Source: Planctomycetota bacterium
Lineage (GTDB): Bacteria > Planctomycetota > UBA1135 > GCA-002686595
Direction of reading: 5' to 3'
NCBI GenBank assembly: GCA_002683825.1
Contig: NYUD01000026.1
Span: 1 to 54,434, forward strand
DNA length: 54,434 bases
The notes under the pieces were generated by a model, which had not been told where the DNA came from, ran no database searches, and saw only the letters and a list, made by a program, of their open reading frames with translations. A program made the position numbers and the translations under genes. Each line of letters starts with the position of its first letter. Position 1 is the stretch's first letter. This document shows, one piece after another, positions 7,362 to 16,100 of this stretch.

Positions 7362-9890
7362 ATGGGCGACTCCCAAGAGAGATTCGAAGTCGAGACCCTG
7401 CTCGCCCGCGCCGACTGGGTGCGGCGGCTCGCCGCCGGGCTGGTCTCGGACGCCGCTAGCGCCGACGACATCGTCCAGGACGCCTGGACGGTGGCCCTCG
7501 AGCGGCCGCCCGCGCGGTCCACGAATCTCGAGGGCTGGTTCGTCACGGTGGTCCGGAACGCGGCGCGTCGCTTCGGACGTTCCGAAGGCCGGCGAAAGCG
7601 GCGCGAGGAGGCCGCTTCGCGGCCCGAGGCCCAGACATCGACGGCCGAGCTCGCGGCGATGCAGCGAGATGTACTCGATCACGTTCTGACGCTCGGCGAA
7701 CCGTTCCAGTCGACGGTGCTCGCTCGTTTCTTCGACGACCTCTCGCCTGGCGAGATCGCGGCGCGTGACGGCGTTCCGCTGAAGACGGTGCACAGCCGGC
7801 TTCAACGCGCGTTCGAAAAACTTCGATGGAAACTCGACCGAGAATACGGCGACCGCGCCAGCTGGTGCGCCGCTTTCCTTCCCCTCGCTCGCGGAAGCGC
7901 TCCCGCGACGAAAGCAGCCGCGGGCTCCGTGCTCGTGGGAACAGGAGCCTGGATCATGAACGTGAGCACGAAACTCGCCGTCGCTACCGCGATCGCCGCG
8001 CTCGGCGGCATCGGGGTGTGGCTGTCTTTTTCCGGAGGTCCTGCCGGGCGCGTCTCGACGCCGATCGGTGGTGACTCGCTGCTCGCTCCCGTCACGACCC
8101 CGAAGTCGCGCGACGAGCAGGTGCCCGTGCGCGCCCCCGTGCCGGAGGGCGTCGAACGGGAGGGGACGAGCGCACTGGCCACGCCCTCCGCCACGCCTGC
8201 AAAGACGGAAACGATCGGTGTGTTCGGTCGCGTCGTCGATCTCTCCGGCGAGCCGGTCGGCGGCGTCGCGATCCGTTCGGACCGCGGTCCGTCCCGTTCG
8301 CTCGCCGTCACCGCTCCCGACGGCTTCTTCGAGCTCGAGCTCGCAGGCACGTTCGTCCCCCCCCCCTGGAGTGAGCAGCCGCGCCCGACGTACCTGCGCG
8401 TGTTCGACGAGGCCCTGGCGACCGTGTGCGAGGCGGTGATCACCGAGTCGAACTGGAAGCGGGAGCACGTGATCGTCGCGACCCCGGCGACCGAGCTGTC
8501 GGGATTCGTCGTGGACGGGGGGGGCGTGCCCATCGCGGGTGCGAGCGTCCGGCTCCACCCCGCGCGGAACGGCTTCGTCGGCTTCCCCTACGCCCTCGAC
8601 TCGGCGAAGGTCGCGCGCCCTGGAACCGAGTCCGACCAGGCCGGTCGATTCGAACTCGGAAAGGTCCCCACGGGGCGCGGGCTCAAGCTGTTCGTGTCGG
8701 CGGAGGGGTACGAACCGACCGAGCTCGACACAGCGGAACTTGCGCCCGGCCCGGTCCTCGTCGAGCTGTCTGCGCGCCGCATCGAGGACGAAGCGGTCGT
8801 CGAGGGCATCGTCATCGACGAGCGCGGGTTCCCGGTCGAAGGGGCGCTCGTCAAGCTGGCTGACTCGACGGACGAGACCGGCGTAGCGGGGCGATTTCGC
8901 GTGGAGTTCGACTGGGTCGTCGGTTCGACGCCGCTGTGCGCGGCGATGGAAGGGCGCCTCCCGGCCCTGATCCCGAACTTCGGCGACCTCATCGAAGCGC
9001 ACGGTCGCCGGGTCCCGCCCCAGGAACTCGTGCTCGGCGGCGCACCGCTCGCGATCTGTGGCCGCGTCGTCGACGAAAACGGAAGCCCGCTCGAGGGTTG
9101 GTTCGTGTCGGTCGCCGACGAGACCGAGATCAGCCAGATGCGCTTCCCGCTCGAGACGGCCGAAGGTCTCGCGCGCGGCGGATCGACGCTCGTGCGTTCG
9201 AAAAAGGACGGCTCGTTCCGGATCGAAGGACTCCTCCGACGCGAGTACACCGTCCAGGCGTACGACGATGCCACGCTCCTCATGATCAGCGCCCTTGCGA
9301 CGGCGGGCCGTGACGACGTCGTGCTACGCGTCGAGTCCGACGCCTTGCGCGACGAGGTGGGCGGGCGCCTGTTGACGCGCGATGGTGTTCCCATCCCCGA
9401 CGCGCAAGTGCGCCTTTCCCTGAACACGCTCGAGACCGACTACGGCAGCCAGTTCACCCAGGGCGCGCGCGTGCTGAGCGACGAGTCGGGCCGCTTCGTG
9501 CTGTCCGGCGTGCCGTACGAGCATGTTTATCTCAGAATCGACGGCGACGCGATCGTCCCGATGTCGTATGAGCTGCCTCGGGAGCCGAAGATGGACGAGC
9601 TAGCGATCGTGGTGTTCCGGCGCTGTCACTTCCGGATCGAGCCCGCCGATCCCGCGCTCCACGCGGACCGGGTGACGTTTCTGTCGGACGCCGGTCGGCC
9701 GCTCGGCGTCTCGCATTTCACGGCGAACAGCATGACCGGTTACGGGAGCGCGCGGCTGACCGATGGCCGCTCCGAGGTCCTCTCGGTCAGTGAAGAGGCG
9801 AGCACGGCGATCATCCAACGCGGCGTCGTCGAACTCGATCGCCGCGCGATCTCGCTCGATCCGGACAACGTGACCGTGCTGCGGTTCTAG
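7362..9890 (+). CDS. ECF sigma factor fused to a membrane helix and extracellular Ig-like domains, 842 aa
   Basis: The first 170 residues are an ECF sigma-70 factor. Region 2 carries DDIVQDAWTVALE and GWFVTVVRNAARR; region 4 carries the helix-turn-helix LSPGEIAARDGVPLKTVHSR. A single membrane helix follows at about 203-222 (VATAIAALGGIGVWLSF). Then come about 600 residues made mainly of carboxypeptidase-regulatory-like/Ig-like repeats, seen as recurring G-x-V-x-D-x-x-G-x-P-x-x-G-A-x-V (about 285, 415, 480, 560 and 680). The natural reading is a membrane-tethered sigma factor with its sensor outside the cytoplasm. Such C-terminally extended ECF factors are known from Planctomycetota. I chose ATG 7362 because it opens the sigma domain; the frame is open further upstream but codes for nothing recognisable. 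Release of the sigma domain would need proteolysis, which is not shown here. Confidence 0.85.
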   Translation: MGDSQERFEVETLLARADWVRRLAAGLVSDAASADDIVQDAWTVALERPPARSTNLEGWFVTVVRNAARRFGRSEGRRKRREEAASRPEAQTSTAELAAMQRDVLDHVLTLGEPFQSTVLARFFDDLSPGEIAARDGVPLKTVHSRLQRAFEKLRWKLDREYGDRASWCAAFLPLARGSAPATKAAAGSVLVGTGAWIMNVSTKLAVATAIAALGGIGVWLSFSGGPAGRVSTPIGGDSLLAPVTTPKSRDEQVPVRAPVPEGVEREGTSALATPSATPAKTETIGVFGRVVDLSGEPVGGVAIRSDRGPSRSLAVTAPDGFFELELAGTFVPPPWSEQPRPTYLRVFDEALATVCEAVITESNWKREHVIVATPATELSGFVVDGGGVPIAGASVRLHPARNGFVGFPYALDSAKVARPGTESDQAGRFELGKVPTGRGLKLFVSAEGYEPTELDTAELAPGPVLVELSARRIEDEAVVEGIVIDERGFPVEGALVKLADSTDETGVAGRFRVEFDWVVGSTPLCAAMEGRLPALIPNFGDLIEAHGRRVPPQELVLGGAPLAICGRVVDENGSPLEGWFVSVADETEISQMRFPLETAEGLARGGSTLVRSKKDGSFRIEGLLRREYTVQAYDDATLLMISALATAGRDDVVLRVESDALRDEVGGRLLTRDGVPIPDAQVRLSLNTLETDYGSQFTQGARVLSDESGRFVLSGVPYEHVYLRIDGDAIVPMSYELPREPKMDELAIVVFRRCHFRIEPADPALHADRVTFLSDAGRPLGVSHFTANSMTGYGSARLTDGRSEVLSVSEEASTAIIQRGVVELDRRAISLDPDNVTVLRF

Positions 9891-9961
9891 GTCCCGGCGA
9901 GGCGACTCCGCGACGAGAAAAGAGCCATAGGTCCGGGGCGATCGCTTCACGGGCCGCTCGC

Positions 9962-9980
9962 GACCCGCGTCTTGCGGGTC
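9962..9980. terminator. Hairpin between the convergent sigma-fusion and small selenoprotein genes
   Basis: GACCCGC and GCGGGTC form a 7-bp stem around a 5-nt loop. On the minus strand it starts in the last base of the small gene's TAG. It has no T-tract but lies between two convergent genes, where it could serve both. Confidence 0.5.
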
Positions 9981-10144
9981 TAGCCGCCGTTGCGGCGCGT
10001 GAGGACCACGCCCGCCATGACCACGCTACCGATGGTGACGGCCGAACCGGTCGTCTGGGCGCCGCCTCAGCAGCCTCCGGTGAGCCACATCCAGATGCCC
10101 AGGGCGCCGGTGCCGGCGATCACGGACCAGAACAGGATCTTCAT
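9980..10144 (-). CDS. Small two-helix membrane protein with predicted Cys-Sec pair (in-frame TGA at 10069-10067), 54 aa
   Basis: Reading the TGA as Sec gives 54 residues: a first membrane helix (MKILFWSVIAGTGALGIWMW), the loop LTGGC-U-GGAQTTG, a second helix (SAVTIGSVVMAGVVL) and an RRNGG tail. Without read-through only a 25-residue peptide ending Gly-Gly-Cys remains. Support: the frame stays open for 28 further codons with strong G/C third-position bias and encodes a second helix; a stem-loop lies 19 nt after the TGA; a purine-rich AGGAAG lies about 11 nt before the ATG. It lies downstream of and on the same strand as the copper monooxygenase gene (264 nt gap) and ends in a hairpin. A neighbouring Cys and Sec in a membrane loop suggest a redox or metal (perhaps copper) site. 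I recognise no family. Confidence 0.65.
10037..10055 (-). promoter_or_regulatory. Predicted bacterial SECIS element of the small membrane protein
   Basis: On the minus strand GACG-A-CCG, loop GTT, CGG-C-CGTC folds into a stem of seven pairs with one A-C mismatch. The loop begins 19 nt after the TGA and its first base is G, again as in the bSECIS model. Spacing is almost the same as in the SCO gene. Confidence 0.6.
10067..10069 (-). other. In-frame TGA predicted to encode selenocysteine (small membrane protein residue 26)
   Basis: On the minus strand the codons read GGA-GGC-TGC-TGA-GGC-GGC, that is Gly-Gly-Cys-Sec-Gly-Gly. The symmetric glycine frame around the Cys-Sec pair would be surprising for random sequence after a true stop. 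Confidence 0.62.
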
Positions 10145-10408
10145 TGTCGGTTTTTCTTCCTGCGGCCTGCCGGAGCGGCTGCCGTCGACCCCAGTCTATA
10201 CCGGTTCCCCCGCCGTCGCCCCCCTCCTCCCGACGCTTCGCCGTGGCGTTGGAGGCGGGCGGCACGGTGCGCGAGGGGACCGTCTGTCGTTCCCGGGGCC
10301 GGACGGGCGCCGGCATCGGGCACGTGCCCCGAAATCATGATGGGCTTCGCTCGGCTGCCTGCGGGTGCGACGCCCCCCTCCCGATCGGGCAGTCCGCGAA
10401 CGGGCCGT

Positions 10409-12628
10409 TCAACGTTCGGTGTACGCCTGCCGGCGACGATAGAGGTCGAGTCGCGCGCTGATCTCACGTGCCGCCTCGTGGTCGTTCGTGGTCGCAAGGA
10501 GACTCACCGCCCGTTCCGCGCTGCGAACGGCCTCGTCGAACCGGCCGGCCGTTGCGTAGGCCATCGCGAGCACGTCCAGGATGACGGGGTCCCGGTTGCG
10601 AGAGAGCCGGAGCGCGCGCTCGCCGAAGCGGCACGCCTCCGCGCGGGAGAGCGGATCGGCGTTCGAGTCCGTCGCGATGATGCGCGTCATCGCCGTCCAT
10701 GGCGCTGCCCAATCCGGCCTCGCCTCGCTGACTTCGCGGAAGCGTTCGAGAGCCTCGGCGTGGTGGCCTGCTCGGTCGAGCGTCATGGCGAGGGATATCC
10801 GTCCCGCCAGGTAATCGCTTCGCATTGCGATCGTCCGGCGGAACTCGGCGATGGCGTCGGGAAGCCTATCCAAAGCGACCAGGACTTCGCCGAGCTCGTG
10901 CCGCGTCTCGACCCTGTAGGGCTCTTCTTCGACCGCGCGGCGCAGGAATTCGTGTGCCTCGAGGTGCTGTCCGCGCGCAAAGAGCGTGCTACCGAGGTTC
11001 CCGAGCGCGCCGGCGAAGCGCGGGCGGCTCTCGATCGCGCGCCGGAAGTGCGTAACCGCCTCGTCGATTGCATCCCGCCTGCGGAGCAGGACGCCCAGGT
11101 TGTTGTGGGCGTCGGCGTATGCGGGATCCAGGCGTAGCACCGCGCGCAGCTCCTCGATGGCGTCGTCGTCCCGGCCCACCTGTCGGTAAGCCTCGCTCAG
11201 ACCGAAGCGTGTCTCGACGTCGTTTGGACGAGCCTCGCTCAAGAGCTGAAAGTCGGCGGCTTTCTGCCGGGCTTCGCGTGTGGCGGAGTCCCGACGCAGC
11301 GCATCGAAGTCGGCGCGGCTCGTGGGGAGTAGCTGGAGCCACAGGTCGCCCATCTCGTCGCCCGAACCCGAGCCGTACAGCACACGCCGCGGAGGGTTGG
11401 ACGGATTGCGGGCGTTCCCCTTCGAGTTGTCGTAGCGCAAGCGCATCGAGAGCCTGGTGCCCTCCGGCAATCGAATGGGTTGGGCGAAGACGTAGTCGTC
11501 CTGCCAGTTGAAGTCCCAGTCGTCGATCCGCAGGAGCGGTTCCTCCCCGCCGTCAGGCAGCAGAGCGAGCGCAAGCATCTCCTTGCCGAGGTAGTGTGCG
11601 TGCGGGTAGAGCCCGAGCAGATCGACATCGACGGGCAAGACGTAGTCGGCCTCGACCCAGTGATTCCGCTCACCCGCCGGGATGACGATGCCGCGTGTTC
11701 CGAGCCGTAGAAGGTAGGGGTGGCGCGTCGGCTCCTCGTCGGTGAAGTAGAGGCCGACGGACGCCCGTAACGGCTCGGGTTTTCCGGTCGGGAGCATGTG
11801 CAGGTCGAAAACCAGGTCGGTCCCGGGCTCCAGCCGCCAGGCGATCCCCTCCGCGGGCGGCGTAGGGAGCTTGCCCGGCGTCCAGCCGAGGAAGTGTCCG
11901 TCCGGGAACTCGAGTCCTTCCTGGAGCATGCCGTCGTAGCCGGGTTGGCCGTCGAGACCTTCCTTGTGGCGTGCCGTGCCCGTCCGGTCGAAGAGAACGA
12001 CCGCGTGGTGCAGAACCCGGGGATTGCCGGGACGGAACTCGATCGCCCGCACGTAGCGCGGTGAGGCGATGGGGACGGGCACGACGAAGTTACGGAACAC
12101 GTCGCTGCCCTCCGCGCGCACCTCGTAAGCCGCCGGCATCGTCGCGACGAGGTCCGGCTCGCCGAAGAACCACTCGTTCGAGAAGTTGGGCGCTTCGGGT
12201 TCGGGAACGGCGTCGCCTTCGGGACAGCCGGATTCGACCCAGCGACGAATCACCTCGAGCTCGACGTCCGTGAGGCGCCGGTCGCCGGCGAAGTCACCGT
12301 GACCGGACTCGGGGAGCCAGGGCGGCATGTATCGGTTTTGCGTGACGAGTTCGATCATGCTGGCGCGTTTCTTGACCGATTCGTAGTCGGAAAACGAGAA
12401 CGGGGCCGATTGACCCGGCCGATGGCAGGTGGAGCAGTTTCCGTAGATGATCGCAGCGACGTGTTCCCGAAAAGTCACCTGCTCGGGCACGACCTCGTCC
12501 GCCGATTCCGTACACGCGGCCGCGAACACGAATACGCTGATGAATACGGCAGGTGTGAAGCCGCATCGCCTCGACAGAGGTCCGCCTCGTCGTGTTCGAT
12601 CGCCTCGTCGGGGTAGCGTCAAAGTCAT
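10409..12628 (-). CDS. Lipoprotein with cytochrome c, copper monooxygenase-like and TPR modules, 739 aa
   Basis: The signal peptide ends in a lipobox (VFAAAC, Cys39). A heme c site CSTCH follows at 65-69 (NCSTCHRPGQSAPFSF). The middle (about 130-430) resembles the copper type II ascorbate-dependent monooxygenase fold (PHM/DBM-like), with likely copper ligands in VLHHAVVLFD, FDLHMLPTG and YPHAHYLGKEM. Residues about 455-735 are TPR repeats (for instance AYADAHNNLGVLLRRRDAID). Comparable cytochrome-monooxygenase proteins occur in Planctomycetota and Acidobacteriota, with unknown substrates. I keep the ATG at 12628; an in-frame TTG 6 nt inside has better spacing to AAGGGGG. The small Cys-Sec membrane protein gene follows on the same strand. 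Confidence 0.82.
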   Translation of the reverse strand: MTLTLPRRGDRTRRGGPLSRRCGFTPAVFISVFVFAAACTESADEVVPEQVTFREHVAAIIYGNCSTCHRPGQSAPFSFSDYESVKKRASMIELVTQNRYMPPWLPESGHGDFAGDRRLTDVELEVIRRWVESGCPEGDAVPEPEAPNFSNEWFFGEPDLVATMPAAYEVRAEGSDVFRNFVVPVPIASPRYVRAIEFRPGNPRVLHHAVVLFDRTGTARHKEGLDGQPGYDGMLQEGLEFPDGHFLGWTPGKLPTPPAEGIAWRLEPGTDLVFDLHMLPTGKPEPLRASVGLYFTDEEPTRHPYLLRLGTRGIVIPAGERNHWVEADYVLPVDVDLLGLYPHAHYLGKEMLALALLPDGGEEPLLRIDDWDFNWQDDYVFAQPIRLPEGTRLSMRLRYDNSKGNARNPSNPPRRVLYGSGSGDEMGDLWLQLLPTSRADFDALRRDSATREARQKAADFQLLSEARPNDVETRFGLSEAYRQVGRDDDAIEELRAVLRLDPAYADAHNNLGVLLRRRDAIDEAVTHFRRAIESRPRFAGALGNLGSTLFARGQHLEAHEFLRRAVEEEPYRVETRHELGEVLVALDRLPDAIAEFRRTIAMRSDYLAGRISLAMTLDRAGHHAEALERFREVSEARPDWAAPWTAMTRIIATDSNADPLSRAEACRFGERALRLSRNRDPVILDVLAMAYATAGRFDEAVRSAERAVSLLATTNDHEAAREISARLDLYRRRQAYTER

Positions 12629-13121
12629 CCCCCTTCATGTTAACGGGATCGTCCCGGCGGGCACCGGTGCGATCCGGCGCGCGTCATCTACAGCTGCCCC
12701 TCGACCGGCGAAGTTGGAACCGCTGTATGCGAGCAGCGTGGTTTTTCCGCGAACTCGATCTGGGTGTATTCGAGTGCGCTCGATTTCTGCAGCATCGGCG
12801 TATGGAATCCACAGGCGCAAATCGGTCTTCAGGGTCGGGAAACACCGACTCGCCCCCCCCAGCCCGGGTCCCGGAGAATGGGGTAGGGGTTTTACGAGGG
12901 GGTGTTCCAGGCCGCGGCCTGACGATTCGGGTCCGTTCCTCTGGCACGCGCTGCCCTGGATCCAGGGCCCCGGGGCGGGGTGTGGTCGTGGCGCTGTCTT
13001 GACGGCCAGGCAGGCGTTCAGCTGTTTCTCTATGATTATCTGAAGCTTCGGTGCGTAGTCGGCGGCATGGATCGAAGGAGCGACGCCTCCCGCACCCCCG
13101 GCCCCCTTTTTTTTCGAACCG
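12629..13121. other. Divergent intergenic region, 493 bases
   Basis: It separates the monooxygenase gene (minus) from the repeat-protein gene (plus) and should hold both promoters. I see no clear -35/-10 pair and no credible gene. A run of eight T lies close before the start at 13122. Confidence 0.4.
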
Positions 13122-16100
13122 ATGAAAATACGCATCCTCGTCTCCGTGGGCTTTCTCGCCCTGTTCCTGGTCTTGCTCGTCCGGTTCCTGGGCCCGAAGG
13201 AAGGGCCGAGCCGCCAGGCGGAACTCACGCCCCGACCTGACGCCGCCGAGACGCCCGCGGACGAGGCGCGAGCCCTGGATCCGGTCGAGCCTCCCTCGGT
13301 GTCGAGCACATCGGAAAGTGGACCGAGCCAGACTCGTAGCGTGGTTTCCGCGGAGTCCGACGAGAAAGCTGCGCGGACCTGGCCCGAAGAAGAGACGCGC
13401 TGGATCGATGTCTCCCTGGTCGTACCCGCCGATACACCCCGTGAGGAGCGCGTCTGGGTCCTGGCCCTGGCCGCGAACGCGGACTACGAGGAGCTCCGTG
13501 ACAAGGGCGGGCCGCTCGTCGAGCTCCGCGCCGGGACGGACCCGGCGCGTATAGACGGAACTCTCGGCGCGGCTCTCGTCGACGTGGTGGGCAAGGCGCG
13601 CATCGGTCTCCCCCCCGACGCCGACGAGGCCTGGCTGGCGGTCAGCGGGTCCTACCTCTACTCCCAGAAGCTGCACCGAATCGAAGTCGGTGAGCTCACC
13701 GGGCCCGTCGAGCTGCGACCGGTCCTGGGCGCCTGGATTTCGGGTCGCCTGCTGGCGCCGCCCGGAGAAGAGCAGACGGACTTCACGCGAGTGGAGATCG
13801 AGCTCACGTGGTCGGCCCTCACCTCCCTTGACCTCGGCACGGCCAGCTCCGACCCGTTGAACCTGAAGGCGGAGGCGGATGCCGAGGGCCGCTTCGAGCT
13901 GTTCGCGGTTCCGGTCGGCAGGCCCCAGACCCTCAAGACCGAGTCGCCGTCCCTGGCGGTTGCGATCAGCGACGATGTCCAGGCCCTCCCTGGCGACCAC
14001 GTCCAGATCGAACTCGCGCTCTTGCGCGGTGGAAGCATTCGCGGTCGCGTCGTCGACGACGAGGGCGGGCCCGTGGCCGGTGCCAATGTCGATGCTCTCG
14101 GAGGGGAGCTCCTGGGAAACCCGACCATGAGGCTGCGCAAGACGGAGAGCGACGCCGAAGGGCGCTTCGTGCTCGAGGGCGTCGCGCCGGGGAAAGACTG
14201 GCTTCGCGTCCGGCACGACGACTACCAGGATCTGCTGAGTTCGGCCTTCGAACTGGGCGACGGGGAGGTGCGCGAGCACGGTGAAGTCGTGCTCAGTCAG
14301 GGGCTGGCCATCGCCGGCACGGTGTTGTTCCCCGACGGTACGCCGGCGACGAATGCACGCGTTTGGGTCGAGCCCGACCTCTCCGAGAACCTTGCCGGCA
14401 GCCCCTCCGATCCACGCGCCTATATCGGCGCAAGGAATGACGACGCGGTCGACGAAGAGGGGGCGTTCCGGATCACCGGTACCGGTCCCGGCCCCTGGGT
14501 CGTTGGCGCGACGCTCCAGGTGGATGAGGAGCAGGAAGGGGGCCCCGGCATCGGGCGCTGGACCGCATTCCAAGACGTCGTCCACGCGCCCTCGGAAGAG
14601 CTGAACCTGGTCCTTGCGGCGCCCATTCACGTCAGCGGTGAAGTGGTCGACGGCGCTGGGCAGCCTGTTGCCGCCTTCCAGATCCGCGGCGAGCGTGCCG
14701 GCAGTCAGTGGTACATGCCCCCGAGCGAGAAACGCGAAGAGGCTTTCGAGAGTGAGGACGGTTCCTTCCGTATGACCGACCTGCGCTCCGGCGACTGGGA
14801 TTTCACGGCTGAGGCCGAGGGCTATGCGCGTTCCGAGGAGATCACCATCCAGCTGCCGAGCGAGGAACCACTCGCGTTCGCGCTGCTGCGGCCGGTGCGG
14901 CTGGCGGGTCAGGTGGTCGACCCAGACGGCCAGCCCGTGGCCGGCGCCGAGGTGGGAAAAGAACTCGAAGGCACAGAGGTGTTCGAGGCCATGCAGGGCC
15001 GCGGCGACTGGCCCGTGGCCAAGAGCGACGCGGAGGGGCGCTTCGCGCTCGAAGAGCTCGCACCCGGCGCAGGTTCGGTCGTGGCCAAGAAGGACGGCTT
15101 TGCCCGAAGCGAGGCCGTGGCCTTCGAACTTTCCGAAGGCGAAGAGCGGGTGGACCTGATGCTGGCCTTGCGCCGTGGCGCCATCCTTTCCGGGGAGGTC
15201 TACGGCAGCGACGGAGAGCGGTCAGCGGGTTGTCTGGTCATCATCCAGATGCCGACCCTGCAAGAGCGACGGATGACGAACACGGGCTCCGACGGGACCT
15301 TCGTCGAACACGGGCTCACGCCGGGCTCGTGGCAGGTGCAGGCCTTTCCGGGCATCGAGAGCTTGCAGTCCGAGAGCGGCGAGGCCCTCGACCAGGCCAC
15401 ACTGCTCGCCGCCTTGAAGATGGCCACCGTCCAGCTTGTCGACGAAGGCGACGAGCACGTCGTGCTCGGCGAGCCACCCGCGGATCCGGTGCTCGTCCAC
15501 GGTCGCGTCACGCTGGCCGATGCCCCGGTGGCGGATTCGATCATCAGTTTCGTGCCCGCGGGCGGTGGCGGCATGGAGCTCCTGAAGATCCATCCGCTCG
15601 ACTCGGGCGGCCGCTACGAGCTGCAGCTGGGCGAGGCGGGTGACTACCTGGTGACGATCCAGACCATGAGCGTGCCTGGACGCCAGAACAGCATCGAGTT
15701 CCGGCGCTCCATCCCGCAGACCGGGAATTTCAAGCTCGACTTCGAGCTGCCCCTGGGGCGGGTCTCGGGTCGCGTTCTCGGCCCCGACAGGGAACCGCTC
15801 GCCGAGGCCCGCATCACGCTCAATCTCGAGGGCGGCCTGGTCTTCGGAACGGTCTTCGGTGGCCAGTACAACGAGACCGTCACGGACGCCAACGGTGACT
15901 ACGAGATCCCCTACCTGCGGCCCGGCCGCTACCTGGTCGCGGCCGGCGGCGCGAGCCTCGGGGGCTTTCTCGGCGACGGCAACGTACACGGGCGCCAGGT
16001 GACGACGGTCGAGGTCAAAGAGAGCCAATGGGTGCGCGGCCTGGACTTCCGGCTCGGTGAGTCGGGAAAGTTCCATGGCACGGTCCGCGATGCGAGCGGT

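Noticed and set aside
10026..10316. Longer overlapping minus-strand ORF across the small selenoprotein gene
   Set aside because: Its product is an Arg/Pro-rich low-complexity shadow without domains, whereas the other frame gives two clean membrane helices.
10317..10328. Palindrome GGGCACGTGCCC as an operator
   Set aside because: A 12-bp GC palindrome without a promoter next to it; expected by chance at this GC content.
12684..14630. Long minus-strand ORF opposite the repeat-protein gene
   Set aside because: A mirror of the G/C-biased forward gene, with no domain and no start signal. The same holds for other long antisense frames, for example 3939-5306 and 21686-23560.
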